A DNA stretch of 64,000 bases from Myxococcales bacterium (GCA_016716835.1 JADJUW010000001.1:1260001-1324000); one strand, 5' to 3'; numbered from the stretch's first letter, positions 8,449 through 17,870 are shown. Numbers and translations are program-made. The notes: generated from the letters alone by a model not told the origin.

Positions 8449-9063
8449 CTAATGAATCGCCGGCCGGCCCGAGCGCAGCGCGGGGCGCTTGGCCCAGGGC
8501 GCGGCCTCGAGATGAAAATGATCGTCGTGATCGCTATCGTAGTCGGGCGAGAGCACGAGGTGAAATAGCTCAGAATAGGTGAGCTGGCAAAAGATTAACC
8601 TCAGCTGCTTGGCGGCATCGTCGCCCGGCGCGCCGAGACAATCATAGCCGCGATCAAGGCCCATCTCGTAATGCCGTGCGACCTCAAGAGTGCCAAGTTC
8701 GGGCCCGCCTAGCGCATAGACATCCAGCGCGAGGCCGTAGGCGTGCTTGGACCACCGCGTGGTGCCTCGAACGTAGCGGCGCGCATACGCCGACGCGACA
8801 TACACCGTGTCGACGCCAGCGGGCCGCAAATAACGAGCTGCCTCGGCGAGCGACAACGCGAGCGAGCAATCGATCACGATGGGGCGCGCCGCGCTGCCAT
8901 ACACATAGCGGATCCCCTCAATGGGCCCGGTAAGGCGAACGCCGTCGGCAATCCACCCAAGCCTCGCCGGCGCAAATGGCACGCCGCGTGCGGTTAGCTC
9001 GAGTTGACACGGCGATGGCGTCTTCGCCGTAGCAAGCAACGCAAGCATGAGCGCGGCCAACAC
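8449..9063 (-). CDS. Extensin-like / M15-type D,D-carboxypeptidase-like protein
   Basis: A 204-residue secreted protein with a short signal peptide. The motifs SKHAYGLALDVY (H-x6-D) and DDHFHLE (H-x-H) supply the zinc ligands seen in M15-type peptidoglycan peptidases and in the bacterial extensin-like family. Conserved Cys residues (CQLEL, DCSLAL, DCLGAP, FCQL) suggest disulfides in the periplasm. A role in peptidoglycan trimming is inferred. Start is GTG 9063, or ATG 9048. Convergent with the M50-like gene with four bases between stops. Confidence 0.75.
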   Translation of the reverse strand: MLAALMLALLATAKTPSPCQLELTARGVPFAPARLGWIADGVRLTGPIEGIRYVYGSAARPIVIDCSLALSLAEAARYLRPAGVDTVYVASAYARRYVRGTTRWSKHAYGLALDVYALGGPELGTLEVARHYEMGLDRGYDCLGAPGDDAAKQLRLIFCQLTYSELFHLVLSPDYDSDHDDHFHLEAAPWAKRPALRSGRPAIH

Positions 9064-9096
9064 GCCTGCGATGCTAACACGCGGCGATGGCGACGG

Positions 9097-11163
9097 CTAG
9101 CGCGACGAGTTCATCCAGGCGACAAGCTGGGGCCAGGCATCGGTTAAATAAACGCGTGGTAAGACCAATCGCCCAACCCGCGTGGCCGCTGCCCCCTCCG
9201 ACGGCGCGCGCTGTGCGAACCAGATCACCACCACGTGATCACCTAGTTGCTCGCTCGCGACGCGCCCCGTCTCGCCCCGCAGCCAAAGCGTCGGGTCGGC
9301 AGGCAGCACCAGGGCTCGGCGATCGACAACGTCTTGCAGCCGCGTCGCCTCGCGCGCGGTCCATGCGACAAAGGCGGCTTCATCGCTAATGTCGACGCGC
9401 TGATCCACCTGCGCATCGATGCCTAGCGCCGCATAGGCCGCCGACCGGTCGTCGCCTGCCGAGGCGGCGAGCCACGTCGCAGGCCCGTGGGTAAAAAGCA
9501 GCCAGGCGCCCGCCAACGTTGCGAACGTCAGCGCAAGCACGACGAGTTGGCTGCCGCGCACGGCGCGGTCGAGCAGGCCGTCGCGTGCGCCAAACGCCAA
9601 CGCAAAGCCCGCGCCGCCGAGCAAGCCGGCCAGATGTGCCACGCCATCCGCCGCGGGCACCAGCGCATCCGAGAGCACCTGCACCGCGACGACGAAGTAC
9701 AAGACCGGCAAGGCCTTGGCCGAAATGCCGCGCGCCTGCGCGTGCGCCTTGCGAAATTTAACTTCGACGAGCAGCGCGCCGAGCAGCCCCATCACGCCAC
9801 CCGAGGCGCCCGCGGCCACCTGCGTCTCGCGCAGCAGATGGCTGCAAGCCGCGCCCGATAGCGCCGCAAACAAGAAGACCGCGGCCATGCGCCAGCTGCC
9901 AATCAGGCGCTCGACGATGCGGCCGACGCTCCACAGGCTGAGCGCGTTGATCGCAAGATGCGCCGCCCCGACGTGGACAAACGACGCCGTGAGCAGCCGC
10001 CACCACTCGCCGCCCGCCACCAAGTGCTTGACCCCCGCGCCACCTCGGACCAGCGAGCCGGTGTCAAGCGAACCACGCAGCGCCCACGCAATGGCCGCCG
10101 CCCACGCCGCCATAACGGCCATGAGCGCATACGTCGCGATGGTGCGCGATGCGCGCAACGCCACCGGCGCGACCTCGGCGGTCAATTCATCGGCTAGCGC
10201 CACCAGCGCCGGCGCCATAGGAGCTGCCGGTGACCTCGAGAATTCGCTCGCCAGCAACGCGGCACTTTCACGTTGACGTTTAGTGGTTGCCACTTGCTGG
10301 ACGCGCGCGACGGCGGCGACGGCCATCGCGGCATCGCCGCTGCGAATTGCCGCTACCGCGCGCCAATACGCGCGGACATACTTGGTGGTCGTGTTGCCCA
10401 GCGAGGCGGCCCACGCCTCGACCGTAGCTACCCTACCGGCGGCCGCGAGCACCACCATCGCGGTATAGCGGTGCAGCTTGGTGAGCGCCGGGACGTCGCG
10501 CGCCGCCTCTAAGATGAGCTTGGCATGACCTGCCAACTTAACGTCTTCGCCAAGCGCGGCCAGGGCGCCAAGCAGTTGCAGGCGCAGCTCGAGCGGCATC
10601 GTGAGGGTGGCGGCCTCGCCCTGCCCCGATGGCACGTCGGCAAACGACGCCTCGGCCAAGGCCACGGCATCACGATGCCGTCGCGCGAGCAGCAGCAGCC
10701 AAATTTGATTGGCATCGATGGCAACGTGAAGCGTGCGTGGCACGTTGCGCTTGGCGCGATCGAGGTTGGCCAACTCGGCGTCGATATTTCCAGAAATCGC
10801 GCGTCGATACGCCCGCACCATCGCGCGATCGCGCTCGCCGCCGAGCCCAGGCTGCAGCGCGACGAAGACCTCGACGCCAACACTTGCCAACCACGTCCAC
10901 TCGCGTTCCATGGCTGCAAACGCCAGCCGCCGCGCGAGCGGCGCGACAACGCGCATCAGCAACACCGCGCAGATGGCCGCCCACCCCAGCATGCGCCAAG
11001 GCCCTGGCGCCTGCGCCTGCACCGACAGCCAACACACCAGCGCGAGCAAGCCCGCGGCGACCATCATGAAAAACGCCGTGGTGCGCCGCAGCGGCGGCGG
11101 CCACATCCATACCGCCACCACGGCCAAGGCCAACGTGGAGAGGAGCAAAATGTCAAACCACAT
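9097..11163 (-). CDS. Rhomboid-family intramembrane serine protease with N-terminal helical-repeat region
   Basis: A 688-residue protein. It starts with two to three membrane spans, then about 250 residues of helical, TPR-like soluble sequence (about 100-370), then a rhomboid core. The catalytic serine sits in GASGG (S454) and the histidine in GVAHLAG (H510). The upstream HVGAAHLAINALSLW segment is the typical TM2 motif. A soluble C-terminal domain of about 120 residues follows. The ATG overlaps the accA stop in the form TAATG, indicating translational coupling to accA. Substrate unknown. The large helical insert is not usual for small bacterial rhomboids. Confidence 0.85.
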   Translation of the reverse strand: MWFDILLLSTLALAVVAVWMWPPPLRRTTAFFMMVAAGLLALVCWLSVQAQAPGPWRMLGWAAICAVLLMRVVAPLARRLAFAAMEREWTWLASVGVEVFVALQPGLGGERDRAMVRAYRRAISGNIDAELANLDRAKRNVPRTLHVAIDANQIWLLLLARRHRDAVALAEASFADVPSGQGEAATLTMPLELRLQLLGALAALGEDVKLAGHAKLILEAARDVPALTKLHRYTAMVVLAAAGRVATVEAWAASLGNTTTKYVRAYWRAVAAIRSGDAAMAVAAVARVQQVATTKRQRESAALLASEFSRSPAAPMAPALVALADELTAEVAPVALRASRTIATYALMAVMAAWAAAIAWALRGSLDTGSLVRGGAGVKHLVAGGEWWRLLTASFVHVGAAHLAINALSLWSVGRIVERLIGSWRMAAVFLFAALSGAACSHLLRETQVAAGASGGVMGLLGALLVEVKFRKAHAQARGISAKALPVLYFVVAVQVLSDALVPAADGVAHLAGLLGGAGFALAFGARDGLLDRAVRGSQLVVLALTFATLAGAWLLFTHGPATWLAASAGDDRSAAYAALGIDAQVDQRVDISDEAAFVAWTAREATRLQDVVDRRALVLPADPTLWLRGETGRVASEQLGDHVVVIWFAQRAPSEGAAATRVGRLVLPRVYLTDAWPQLVAWMNSSR

Positions 11164-12164
11164 TAGGTCGAGGCGGTTTCTGAGAAGGTGCCAATGCGGC
11201 GAAGTTTCTCGTAGCGCCGGCTTTGCCGATCGCCAACGCTGACCGTCAGCAAATCGCTGAGATGTTTGCGCAGGGCGGCGCGCAGCGAGGCGGCCGTGCG
11301 CGGCACGTCGCGGTGCGCCCCACCTGGCGCCTCGGCGATGACTTCGTCGCAAATGCCAAACGACAACAGATCCGGCGCGGTGAGCCGCAATTGCTCGGCG
11401 GCGTCGGGAATCTTGGCCGGATCGCGCCACAAGATCGAGGCGCAGCCCTCGGGTGAAATGACGGAGTAGGTCGCGTACTCGAGCATGAGGATGCGATCGG
11501 CGACGCCAAGTGCCAAGGCGCCGCCGGAGCCGCCCTCGCCGATGACGACGGATATCACCGGCACCTCGACGCTGGCCATCACTTGCAGCGACTTGGCAAT
11601 CGCCTCGGCCTGGCCGCGCTCTTCGGCGCCAAGGCCTGGGTATGCGCCCGGCGTATCAATGAAGCACAAGATGGGGCGTCCAAAGCGCGACGCCATGCGC
11701 ATCAGCCGCGCCGATTTTCGGTAGCCCTCGGGCCGCGCCATGCCAAAGTTGCGGTGCAGGTTTTCTTTGGTATTGCGCCCCTTTTGATGACCTAGCGCGA
11801 GCACCTCGACGCCATCAAACATGGCCATCGCGCCAATGATCGCCGGATCGTCGCCAAACGATCTGTCGCCGTGGAGCTCGACCACATCGGTAAACAGGTG
11901 CTGCCAATAGTCGAGAGTATACGGCCGCCCGGGATGGCGGCACAGCAAGACCTTTTGCTGCGCGGTGAGCGCCGAGAAGATTTCCTGCTGCAGCTTGTGC
12001 GCCTTTTGCTCGAGGCGGCGGATCTCGCTGGTGAAATCGACCGAGGCGCCCTCGTCGGACATCGCCTGCAGGTCGGCAATCTTGCGCTGCAGCTCGATGA
12101 TCGGCCGTTCGAACTCGAGGATCATCCGATCTGAAATCGCATCGGGGCGTTGCGGCTGGGTCAT
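11163..12164 (-). CDS. accA: Acetyl-CoA carboxylase carboxyltransferase subunit alpha
   Basis: A 333-residue cytoplasmic subunit that, with AccD, transfers carboxyl from biotin to acetyl-CoA to give malonyl-CoA, the first step of fatty acid synthesis. Recognisable features are the N-terminal coiled coil (FERPIIELQRKIADLQ), DRSFGDDPAIIGAMA, FIDTPGAYPGLGAEERGQ, the oxyanion-loop GEGGSGGALALG and ISPEGCASILWRD. The length is normal for AccA. The partner accD is not in the window. It sits between miaA (33 bases upstream) and the rhomboid gene, whose start overlaps its stop. Confidence 0.97.
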   Translation of the reverse strand: MTQPQRPDAISDRMILEFERPIIELQRKIADLQAMSDEGASVDFTSEIRRLEQKAHKLQQEIFSALTAQQKVLLCRHPGRPYTLDYWQHLFTDVVELHGDRSFGDDPAIIGAMAMFDGVEVLALGHQKGRNTKENLHRNFGMARPEGYRKSARLMRMASRFGRPILCFIDTPGAYPGLGAEERGQAEAIAKSLQVMASVEVPVISVVIGEGGSGGALALGVADRILMLEYATYSVISPEGCASILWRDPAKIPDAAEQLRLTAPDLLSFGICDEVIAEAPGGAHRDVPRTAASLRAALRKHLSDLLTVSVGDRQSRRYEKLRRIGTFSETAST

Positions 12165-12196
12165 GGTGGCTGGCTAGCTGGGCAGCGGCGCGCACT

Positions 12197-13147
12197 CTAC
12201 AATGGGGCACTGCGCGGTGCCACGGTATTGGCCAGCGCGAACTGATCAATTGCCGACCAGTTGACCAGGGCGGCCTCAGGCGACCACTGCACGCGCGCAT
12301 CGCCGCGATACCAGGTGAGCTGACGACGAGCATAATGCCTTGAATTCCTTTTGATTAATTCGACGGCCTCGGCGAGTGAGTGCTCGCCGCGACGGCACGC
12401 GTGCAGCTCGGCGTAGCCGATGGCAGCCTGCGACCGCAGCGGCGGCAGATAGCCCGCGGCCGCAAGCTGCTCGACCTCGCGCGCAAGGCCGGCCGCTATC
12501 ATCGCGTCGACGCGGGCGTTGATCGCCGCGTAGAGCGCCTCGCGCGGCGGCGAAAGCCCGACGAAATGTACCGGATAACGCGGTGGCAGCGCGCGGTGGT
12601 CATGAGTTTTCCAGTGGTCGCTCATCGGCACGCCGGTTAACAAGAAAACCTCCAGCGCACGCACGATGCGTTTTTGATCGCGCGCATCCACCTTGGCCGC
12701 GAGCACGGGATCAACCCGCGCCAGCTGGGCCCATAGGCTCGGCAGGCCCTCGCGCGCGATGCGTTCATGCAACTGGGCCCGCACCTCGGGATCGGCGGGC
12801 GGGCCGTCAAACAAGCCAAGCAGCAGCGCCCGCACATAGAGGCCGGTACCACCGCACACAATCACGCGCCGGCCGCGCGCCGCAATCTCGGCGATCGCCA
12901 CGTCCGCCAGCTGCGCGAAGCGCGCCGCGGTCATCTCTTCGTCGGGCGTGGCGATGTCGATGAGATGATGCGCAATGCCTTGCCGCTCGACCAGCGTCAG
13001 CTTGCCGGTGCCGATATCCATGCCGCGATACACTTGTTGCGAATCGCTTGAAATGACCTCGCCATCAAGGCGCTGCGCAATTTGCAGCGACAACGCCGAC
13101 TTGCCTGACCCGGTCGGGCCGACGACGACGATGAGCCCGGGCGTCAT
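12197..13147 (-). CDS. miaA: tRNA dimethylallyltransferase
   Basis: A 316-residue enzyme that adds the dimethylallyl group to N6 of A37 in tRNAs reading UNN codons. The P-loop GPTGSGKS is at residues 10-17, followed by DSQQVYRGMDIGTGK, GGTGLYVRALL and, near the end, RNSRHYARRQLTWYRG, all typical of MiaA. Length is normal. The ATG overlaps the mutL stop by four bases. The mutL-miaA pairing is widespread in bacteria. Confidence 0.97.
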   Translation of the reverse strand: MTPGLIVVVGPTGSGKSALSLQIAQRLDGEVISSDSQQVYRGMDIGTGKLTLVERQGIAHHLIDIATPDEEMTAARFAQLADVAIAEIAARGRRVIVCGGTGLYVRALLLGLFDGPPADPEVRAQLHERIAREGLPSLWAQLARVDPVLAAKVDARDQKRIVRALEVFLLTGVPMSDHWKTHDHRALPPRYPVHFVGLSPPREALYAAINARVDAMIAAGLAREVEQLAAAGYLPPLRSQAAIGYAELHACRRGEHSLAEAVELIKRNSRHYARRQLTWYRGDARVQWSPEAALVNWSAIDQFALANTVAPRSAPL

Positions 13148-14694
13148 GGCCTTGCCTTAACCAGCGCTTGCAAGCCTGCCGCGTCAAGCACGCATACCGC
13201 ATCGGCCAAATCATCGGCACATGCCTCCACGAGCGCGTGAAACGACGCGACCTCGAGCGTGGCAAGGGCGGCCTCGACGGCACGCGCGATGTCGCCGGGG
13301 GGCGGCGCGTCCCCGCGCCAACGCTGCGTCTGCATGGCGGTGAGCACGGCGCGCCGCATGTCGATGACGACGAGGCCCTCGTCGCACGCGCCGACCACAA
13401 ACCGCGTCCAATACACGGCATGGGGCACAAAGCTCGCGGCGAGGTCCTGCCAACGCGGCGAGGGTTCCCGGGCCATTGGCGCCATGGCCAACGGCGCGGC
13501 GCGCGGCGGCGCCGAGGTGGAGATGCTAGCGGCGGCCGTGCGCGCGGGCGGCTTGGGTCGCGTCACGCTCGCGACGTAACGCGCAGCCATGGCTGAGCTG
13601 AGCTGAACGCTCGATGCCGCCGCAAGCTGTCCGCTCGACGACGCGGCATACGAGATGGGCGACATGCTGCGATCAACTACTGGGCGCAAGGCGCGCCGCA
13701 CCGCCGCATAAATCGCGCTCGCGTCGGCAAACCGCACCTCAAGTTTTTGTGGGTGCACATTGATGTCGCTGCCACCTGGTGGCACGTCGAGGAACACGGC
13801 GCCGAGCGGAAATCGCCCGCGCGGCAGCTGCTCGCCATACGCCATCGCCACCGCGTGGGCCAAGCCGCGATCGCGAACCCAGCGCCGCCCGACAAAGACG
13901 TGCAGCGATCGCCCTGAAAGCTGCGCCTGCGAGGCATCGGTTACGTGCGCGCGCAGCCGCACGCCGTCGATCTCGGCGGTCACATCGAGCAAATGTGGCT
14001 GCCAGCGCAACCCGAGCGCCGCGAGCACGCGCTGCCGCTGATCGCCCGGCGACAACTCAAAGATTTCACGCCCCTCATGGCGTAAGACAAACCCGACTTC
14101 CGGATGGGCGAGCGCCAGGCGCAGCACCCAATCGGCGATGTGCGAGAGCTCGGTGGCCTCGCTTTTCAGAAATTTTTGCCGCGCGGGCTGATTAAACAAG
14201 AGATCGCGCACCTCGATGGAGGTGCCTACCGCGGCACCATGCGGCGCCTGATCCTGCACGACGCCACCTTCGATCCGCAGCCTCACGCCCGCGAGGTCGT
14301 CGGCCCTGCGCGTGGTAATCGTCATGCGCGACACGCTCGCGATCGACGGCAAGGCCTCGCCGCGAAAGCCAAGCGTCGCCAGCTGCAAGAGGTCTTCGGT
14401 CCGACGCAGCTTCGAGGTCGCGTGCCGCATCAAGGCGAGATGCGCCTCCGCCATCGACATGCCGCAACCATTGTCGGTAACGGTGATTGCCTGCGCGCCG
14501 CCGCCGGCACAGGTGATGACGATATCGGTCGCCCCGGCATCGAGCGCATTTTCGACGAGTTCCTTGACGACCGAGGCGGGCCGTTCGATGACCTCGCCCG
14601 CGGCGATTTGATCGATGACATGGTCCGGCAGGCGCGCGATCCGCCCCACGGCGTCGCGTTGAGAAGGGACCGGCCCAGACATCTGTTGGCTCAA
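13144..14694 (-). CDS. mutL: DNA mismatch repair protein MutL
   Basis: A 516-residue GHKL-type ATPase that links mismatch recognition by MutS to strand removal. Motifs DQIAAGEVIERPASVVKEL, TDNGCGM, RHATSKL and GFRGEALPSI are all present in the N-terminal half. The C-terminal region is short and lacks a DQHA-x2-E-x4-E endonuclease motif; the matching position reads DMRRAVLTAMQ. It is therefore probably a non-nicking MutL. TTG 14694 is preferred: a GAGG sits seven bases before it, whereas ATG 14682 has no site at proper spacing. No mutS or mutH is in the window. Confidence 0.95.
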   Translation of the reverse strand: MSQQMSGPVPSQRDAVGRIARLPDHVIDQIAAGEVIERPASVVKELVENALDAGATDIVITCAGGGAQAITVTDNGCGMSMAEAHLALMRHATSKLRRTEDLLQLATLGFRGEALPSIASVSRMTITTRRADDLAGVRLRIEGGVVQDQAPHGAAVGTSIEVRDLLFNQPARQKFLKSEATELSHIADWVLRLALAHPEVGFVLRHEGREIFELSPGDQRQRVLAALGLRWQPHLLDVTAEIDGVRLRAHVTDASQAQLSGRSLHVFVGRRWVRDRGLAHAVAMAYGEQLPRGRFPLGAVFLDVPPGGSDINVHPQKLEVRFADASAIYAAVRRALRPVVDRSMSPISYAASSSGQLAAASSVQLSSAMAARYVASVTRPKPPARTAAASISTSAPPRAAPLAMAPMAREPSPRWQDLAASFVPHAVYWTRFVVGACDEGLVVIDMRRAVLTAMQTQRWRGDAPPPGDIARAVEAALATLEVASFHALVEACADDLADAVCVLDAAGLQALVKARP

Positions 14695-14765
14695 GAGCGT
14701 ACCTCAAAACCCCTCCCATCGCGAGCGAGGCCAGCTTGGTCCGGGGTTATGAGATACGCTCTAGC

Positions 14766-15890
14766 ATGATTGCGCCGTCTACGGCCATTCGTTATCGTTG
14801 GCCAATGCGCCGCACGCCACATTCCCTGGCACCCGACATGGATGACAGCGTGCCGCCGTACGGCCGACGGTCGCGCGACTCAAGCCTCACCGGCGTCGAA
14901 TCGCGCAGCATCGCGATTACCGGGGCCCACACCTCACTTGGCGCCGAACTGATCGCGCGCCTCGACGCTGACGACCGCTACGATCGCATCTTCGCGCTGG
15001 ACATCGAGCCGCCCGCCGCGCGCACCCAGCTCGTGCGCACGGAATTTGTCCACCTCGATCTCACCGAGCCCGGCGTCGACGGCAGCCTGGCGACGCTGCT
15101 TTCGACCCAGCACATCGATACCGTCGTGCATGCCGCCTTTACCGACGTGCCGCGCCACGACCCCAACTATGCCCATGAGCTCGAAGACGTCGGCACCATG
15201 CACGTGCTCAATGCCTGCGCGGGCGCGCAGACCGCGCGCCTCGTCGTGGCATCGTCGACCTTGGTCTATGGCGCCAGTCCTGACAATCCCAACTTCTTGA
15301 CCGAAGACGCCGAGCTGCGCGGTGAGCTGCACGGGCCCTATATCGCGAGCAAGGTGCGGGCCGAACGCCAGGTCATGCGATTTGCCGTGGAGCATCCCGA
15401 GTGTGCCGTGTCGCTGCTGCGCTTTGCGCCGGTGCTCGGGCCTTCGGTGCGCAATCTATTCACCCGTTTCTTCGCCAAGCCGTGGGCCCCCGTCTTGCTT
15501 GGCCGAGATCCCCTCATGCAATTCCTTCATGAGCGCGATGCTATCACCGCCTTGCAGCGCGCCGTCGATGCCGGCGCGACGGGGCCAATCAACATCGTTG
15601 GCAAGGGCGTGCTGCCCTACACCACCGTGCTGGCGATGATGGGTCGCGTGCCGGTTTACCTGCCGCCACCGCTGCTTCGCAGCGCGACCCGACTGCTGTG
15701 GGCCTCGCACATTGCCCGTGCCCCCGCCGACCTCTTGCCGTATTTGCGGTATCCGTGTGTCGCCGATGGCACGCGCGGTCGCGCCGCCTTGGGCTTTTCG
15801 CCGCAGCTCAACATCCGTCGGACGATCTTGGATTTTCTCGGGCTGGCACCGGAAGATGGCGCCACCGACGTGGCACAATCGGTGGGCTAG
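14766..15890 (+). CDS. NAD-dependent epimerase/dehydratase family protein
   Basis: An extended short-chain dehydrogenase of about 374 residues. The Rossmann motif reads ITGAHTSLG, an acidic FALDIE follows as for NAD binding, and the active-site Y-x3-K is in GPYIASKVRAE. A serine patch (VVASSTLVYG) precedes it. The substrate is unknown; a sugar nucleotide or sterol-like ring system is possible. Several starts are open: TTG 14736, ATG 14766, ATG 14805 and ATG 14838. ATG 14766 is a compromise. It lies two bases before the acyltransferase gene (15893), so the two probably act together. Confidence 0.8.
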   Translation: MIAPSTAIRYRWPMRRTPHSLAPDMDDSVPPYGRRSRDSSLTGVESRSIAITGAHTSLGAELIARLDADDRYDRIFALDIEPPAARTQLVRTEFVHLDLTEPGVDGSLATLLSTQHIDTVVHAAFTDVPRHDPNYAHELEDVGTMHVLNACAGAQTARLVVASSTLVYGASPDNPNFLTEDAELRGELHGPYIASKVRAERQVMRFAVEHPECAVSLLRFAPVLGPSVRNLFTRFFAKPWAPVLLGRDPLMQFLHERDAITALQRAVDAGATGPINIVGKGVLPYTTVLAMMGRVPVYLPPPLLRSATRLLWASHIARAPADLLPYLRYPCVADGTRGRAALGFSPQLNIRRTILDFLGLAPEDGATDVAQSVG

Positions 15891-15892
15891 CG

Positions 15893-16948
15893 ATGACCAA
15901 CCCTCCTTTCGACGAAGCGGGTACCACCGACGCACCTATCGACGACGAATCGCTGGGCGAGGAGGAGTCGGCCGACGACGACATGTATCTCGGCGGCGAG
16001 GCCGCGCTGCCGCCTGGCGAGTACGGCACCAAGCACGCCGGCTGGACCATGCTTAGCGAGGGGGCCACCGCGTGGAACGAACTCAACCGGCGCGTCAACG
16101 CCCTTGGCACCCCCGCGTTTCCTCTCGACGTGCGCCGCGTGCTTGGGTGGAACAATGTCAGCGCGGCGTGGCGCGCGCTCGCGATGCGCGGGCGGTCGAG
16201 CGTCGTCGACGACTTTGGCCGCGATCCGCAGGCAACCGCGCGTTGGGAGCGCCGGCTCGAGTGGCTCTATCGCCATTACTTTCGCGTCGCGGTCACCGGC
16301 ATGGAGCATGTGCCCGCCACCGGCCCTGCGATATTGGTCGCCAATCACGGCGGCCTGTTGCCCCTCGATAGCGTTTTGCTCATGCACGCGATTCGCCGCG
16401 AACACCCGGCCGGGCGCGATGCCCGTCCGCTCATCGAAGACGAATTTTTTCATATGCCGTTCATTGGCTCTCGCTTAGCGGCCATGGGCGCGGTGCGCGC
16501 GCACCCGCAAAACGGCGAACGCCTGCTGCGCCGGGGCGAGCTGGTGGTGGTGTTCCCCGAAGGCGTCAAGGGCACCGAGAAGACGTGGCGCCAGCGCTAC
16601 CAGCTGGCGCGCTTTGGCCGCGGCGGTTTTGTACGGCTCGCGATGCGGATGGGCGTGCCCGTGTTGCCGGTCGCGATCGTCGGCAGCGACGATGCCAATC
16701 CTCAGCTGTTTCGCATCAACGCGCTGCAAAACATCTTCGGCGGCCCCAGCATCCCCGTCACGCCAACCTTCCCGCTGCTTGGCCCGCTGGGACTCTTGCC
16801 GTTGCCAACCTCGTGGCGCATCGCGATTGGCGAGCCCATTACGATGCCCGCGGCCGCCGCCGACGACCGCATTTTTGTCTCGCGCATGACCGATACCATT
16901 CGCAAAAAACTGCAGGCGCAACTCGATGCCTTAGTAACGCGGCTGTAA
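15893..16948 (+). CDS. Lysophospholipid acyltransferase (PlsC-like) family protein
   Basis: A 351-residue protein. An acidic, disordered N-terminus of about 50 residues precedes an acyltransferase domain with VANHGGLLPLDS (a spaced-out form of the usual NHxxxxD), FPEGVKG (block III) and VPVLPVAIVGSDDA (block IV). The wider His-Asp spacing is known in a subset of glycerophospholipid acyltransferases. The likely reaction is acylation of a lysophospholipid or other lipid alcohol at the inner membrane. Start ATG 15893 follows the epimerase stop by two bases, so the genes form an operon. The acceptor is not known. Confidence 0.85.
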   Translation: MTNPPFDEAGTTDAPIDDESLGEEESADDDMYLGGEAALPPGEYGTKHAGWTMLSEGATAWNELNRRVNALGTPAFPLDVRRVLGWNNVSAAWRALAMRGRSSVVDDFGRDPQATARWERRLEWLYRHYFRVAVTGMEHVPATGPAILVANHGGLLPLDSVLLMHAIRREHPAGRDARPLIEDEFFHMPFIGSRLAAMGAVRAHPQNGERLLRRGELVVVFPEGVKGTEKTWRQRYQLARFGRGGFVRLAMRMGVPVLPVAIVGSDDANPQLFRINALQNIFGGPSIPVTPTFPLLGPLGLLPLPTSWRIAIGEPITMPAAAADDRIFVSRMTDTIRKKLQAQLDALVTRL

Positions 16949-16967
16949 CTTGCCACGATGGGCGCGA

Positions 16968-17870
16968 TTACGGGGGTGTCAGCGCGACGCTCGACACTAG
17001 ATTGCGGCCGCCGTGCTTGGCGGCATAAAGTTGTTCATCGGCGCGCCGCATGATTTCGTCCGCGGACTTCACATCGCCTTGCATGGCCACGACGCCAACC
17101 GAGATCGTGATCGTCATCGCGACGTCGTCGTAGCGAAAGGGTGCGTCGGCGACGAGCTGGCGAATTTTTTCGCCAAACAAGCACGCGTTGGCCAGATCAA
17201 TTTCAGGCAAGAGCACCGCGAACTCTTCGCCACCGACGCGGGCAAAGACATCCTCGCGGCGGATGTTGCCCCGCACCAGCTGCGCCAATTGCTTGAGCAC
17301 GGCGTCGCCGGCGAGGTGCCCGTAGGTGTCATTAATGTGCTTGAAGTAATCGACGTCAAACATGACGAGCGAGAGCTGCCGCCGATATCGCCTGGCGCGG
17401 CCGACCTCGCGGATGAGCGTGTCGTGGAAGTGGCGCTGGTTGAAGATCTGCGTCAGCCCATCGACCGAGCTCATGCGATAAATTTCTTCGTGGTAGGCAT
17501 TTTCGATGTTGCCGCTGGCGAGAAATTTAAAGATGCAGCGTCCAACTTTGATGATGTCGCCATCGGCCAGGATGTGCTCCTTGACCCGCTGATCGTTGAC
17601 ATAGGTGCCGTTGGTCGAATCGAGGTCGCGCAGCACATGGGCGCCACCGGCCGACACGACCTTGCAGTGCTTGCGCGACACGGCCTCGCTGTCAATTTGG
17701 ATCTGGCTGCGGGCCAGGCGCCCCATGGCGAGTTCTTTGTCGGTGAGCGAAAAGCGGCGGCCGAGCTCAAGCCCATGTAGCACCACCAAGCAGGCCCCCT
17801 TGGCGCCCTCCATTTCTGGCAGCGCGGACACGTCCGTCCGCTTAGTAACCTCCCGCTCCTTATCCCTCAC
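16968..17870 (-). CDS. FHA domain-containing diguanylate cyclase (GGEEF)
   Basis: A 300-residue cytoplasmic protein. An FHA domain (about 30-110; motifs GRLARSQIQI, SRKHCKV, DSTNGTYVN) should bind phosphothreonine proteins. The GGDEF domain (about 130-295) has an intact active site, GGEEF at 213-217. It also has the inhibitory I-site R-x-x-D (R204/D207) five residues before it, so cyclase activity with product feedback is expected. The pairing suggests control of cyclic di-GMP by Ser/Thr kinases, common in myxobacteria. Start is GTG 17870. The PilZ protein at 1216-1620 is a possible effector, by inference only. Confidence 0.92.
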   Translation of the reverse strand: MRDKEREVTKRTDVSALPEMEGAKGACLVVLHGLELGRRFSLTDKELAMGRLARSQIQIDSEAVSRKHCKVVSAGGAHVLRDLDSTNGTYVNDQRVKEHILADGDIIKVGRCIFKFLASGNIENAYHEEIYRMSSVDGLTQIFNQRHFHDTLIREVGRARRYRRQLSLVMFDVDYFKHINDTYGHLAGDAVLKQLAQLVRGNIRREDVFARVGGEEFAVLLPEIDLANACLFGEKIRQLVADAPFRYDDVAMTITISVGVVAMQGDVKSADEIMRRADEQLYAAKHGGRNLVSSVALTPP

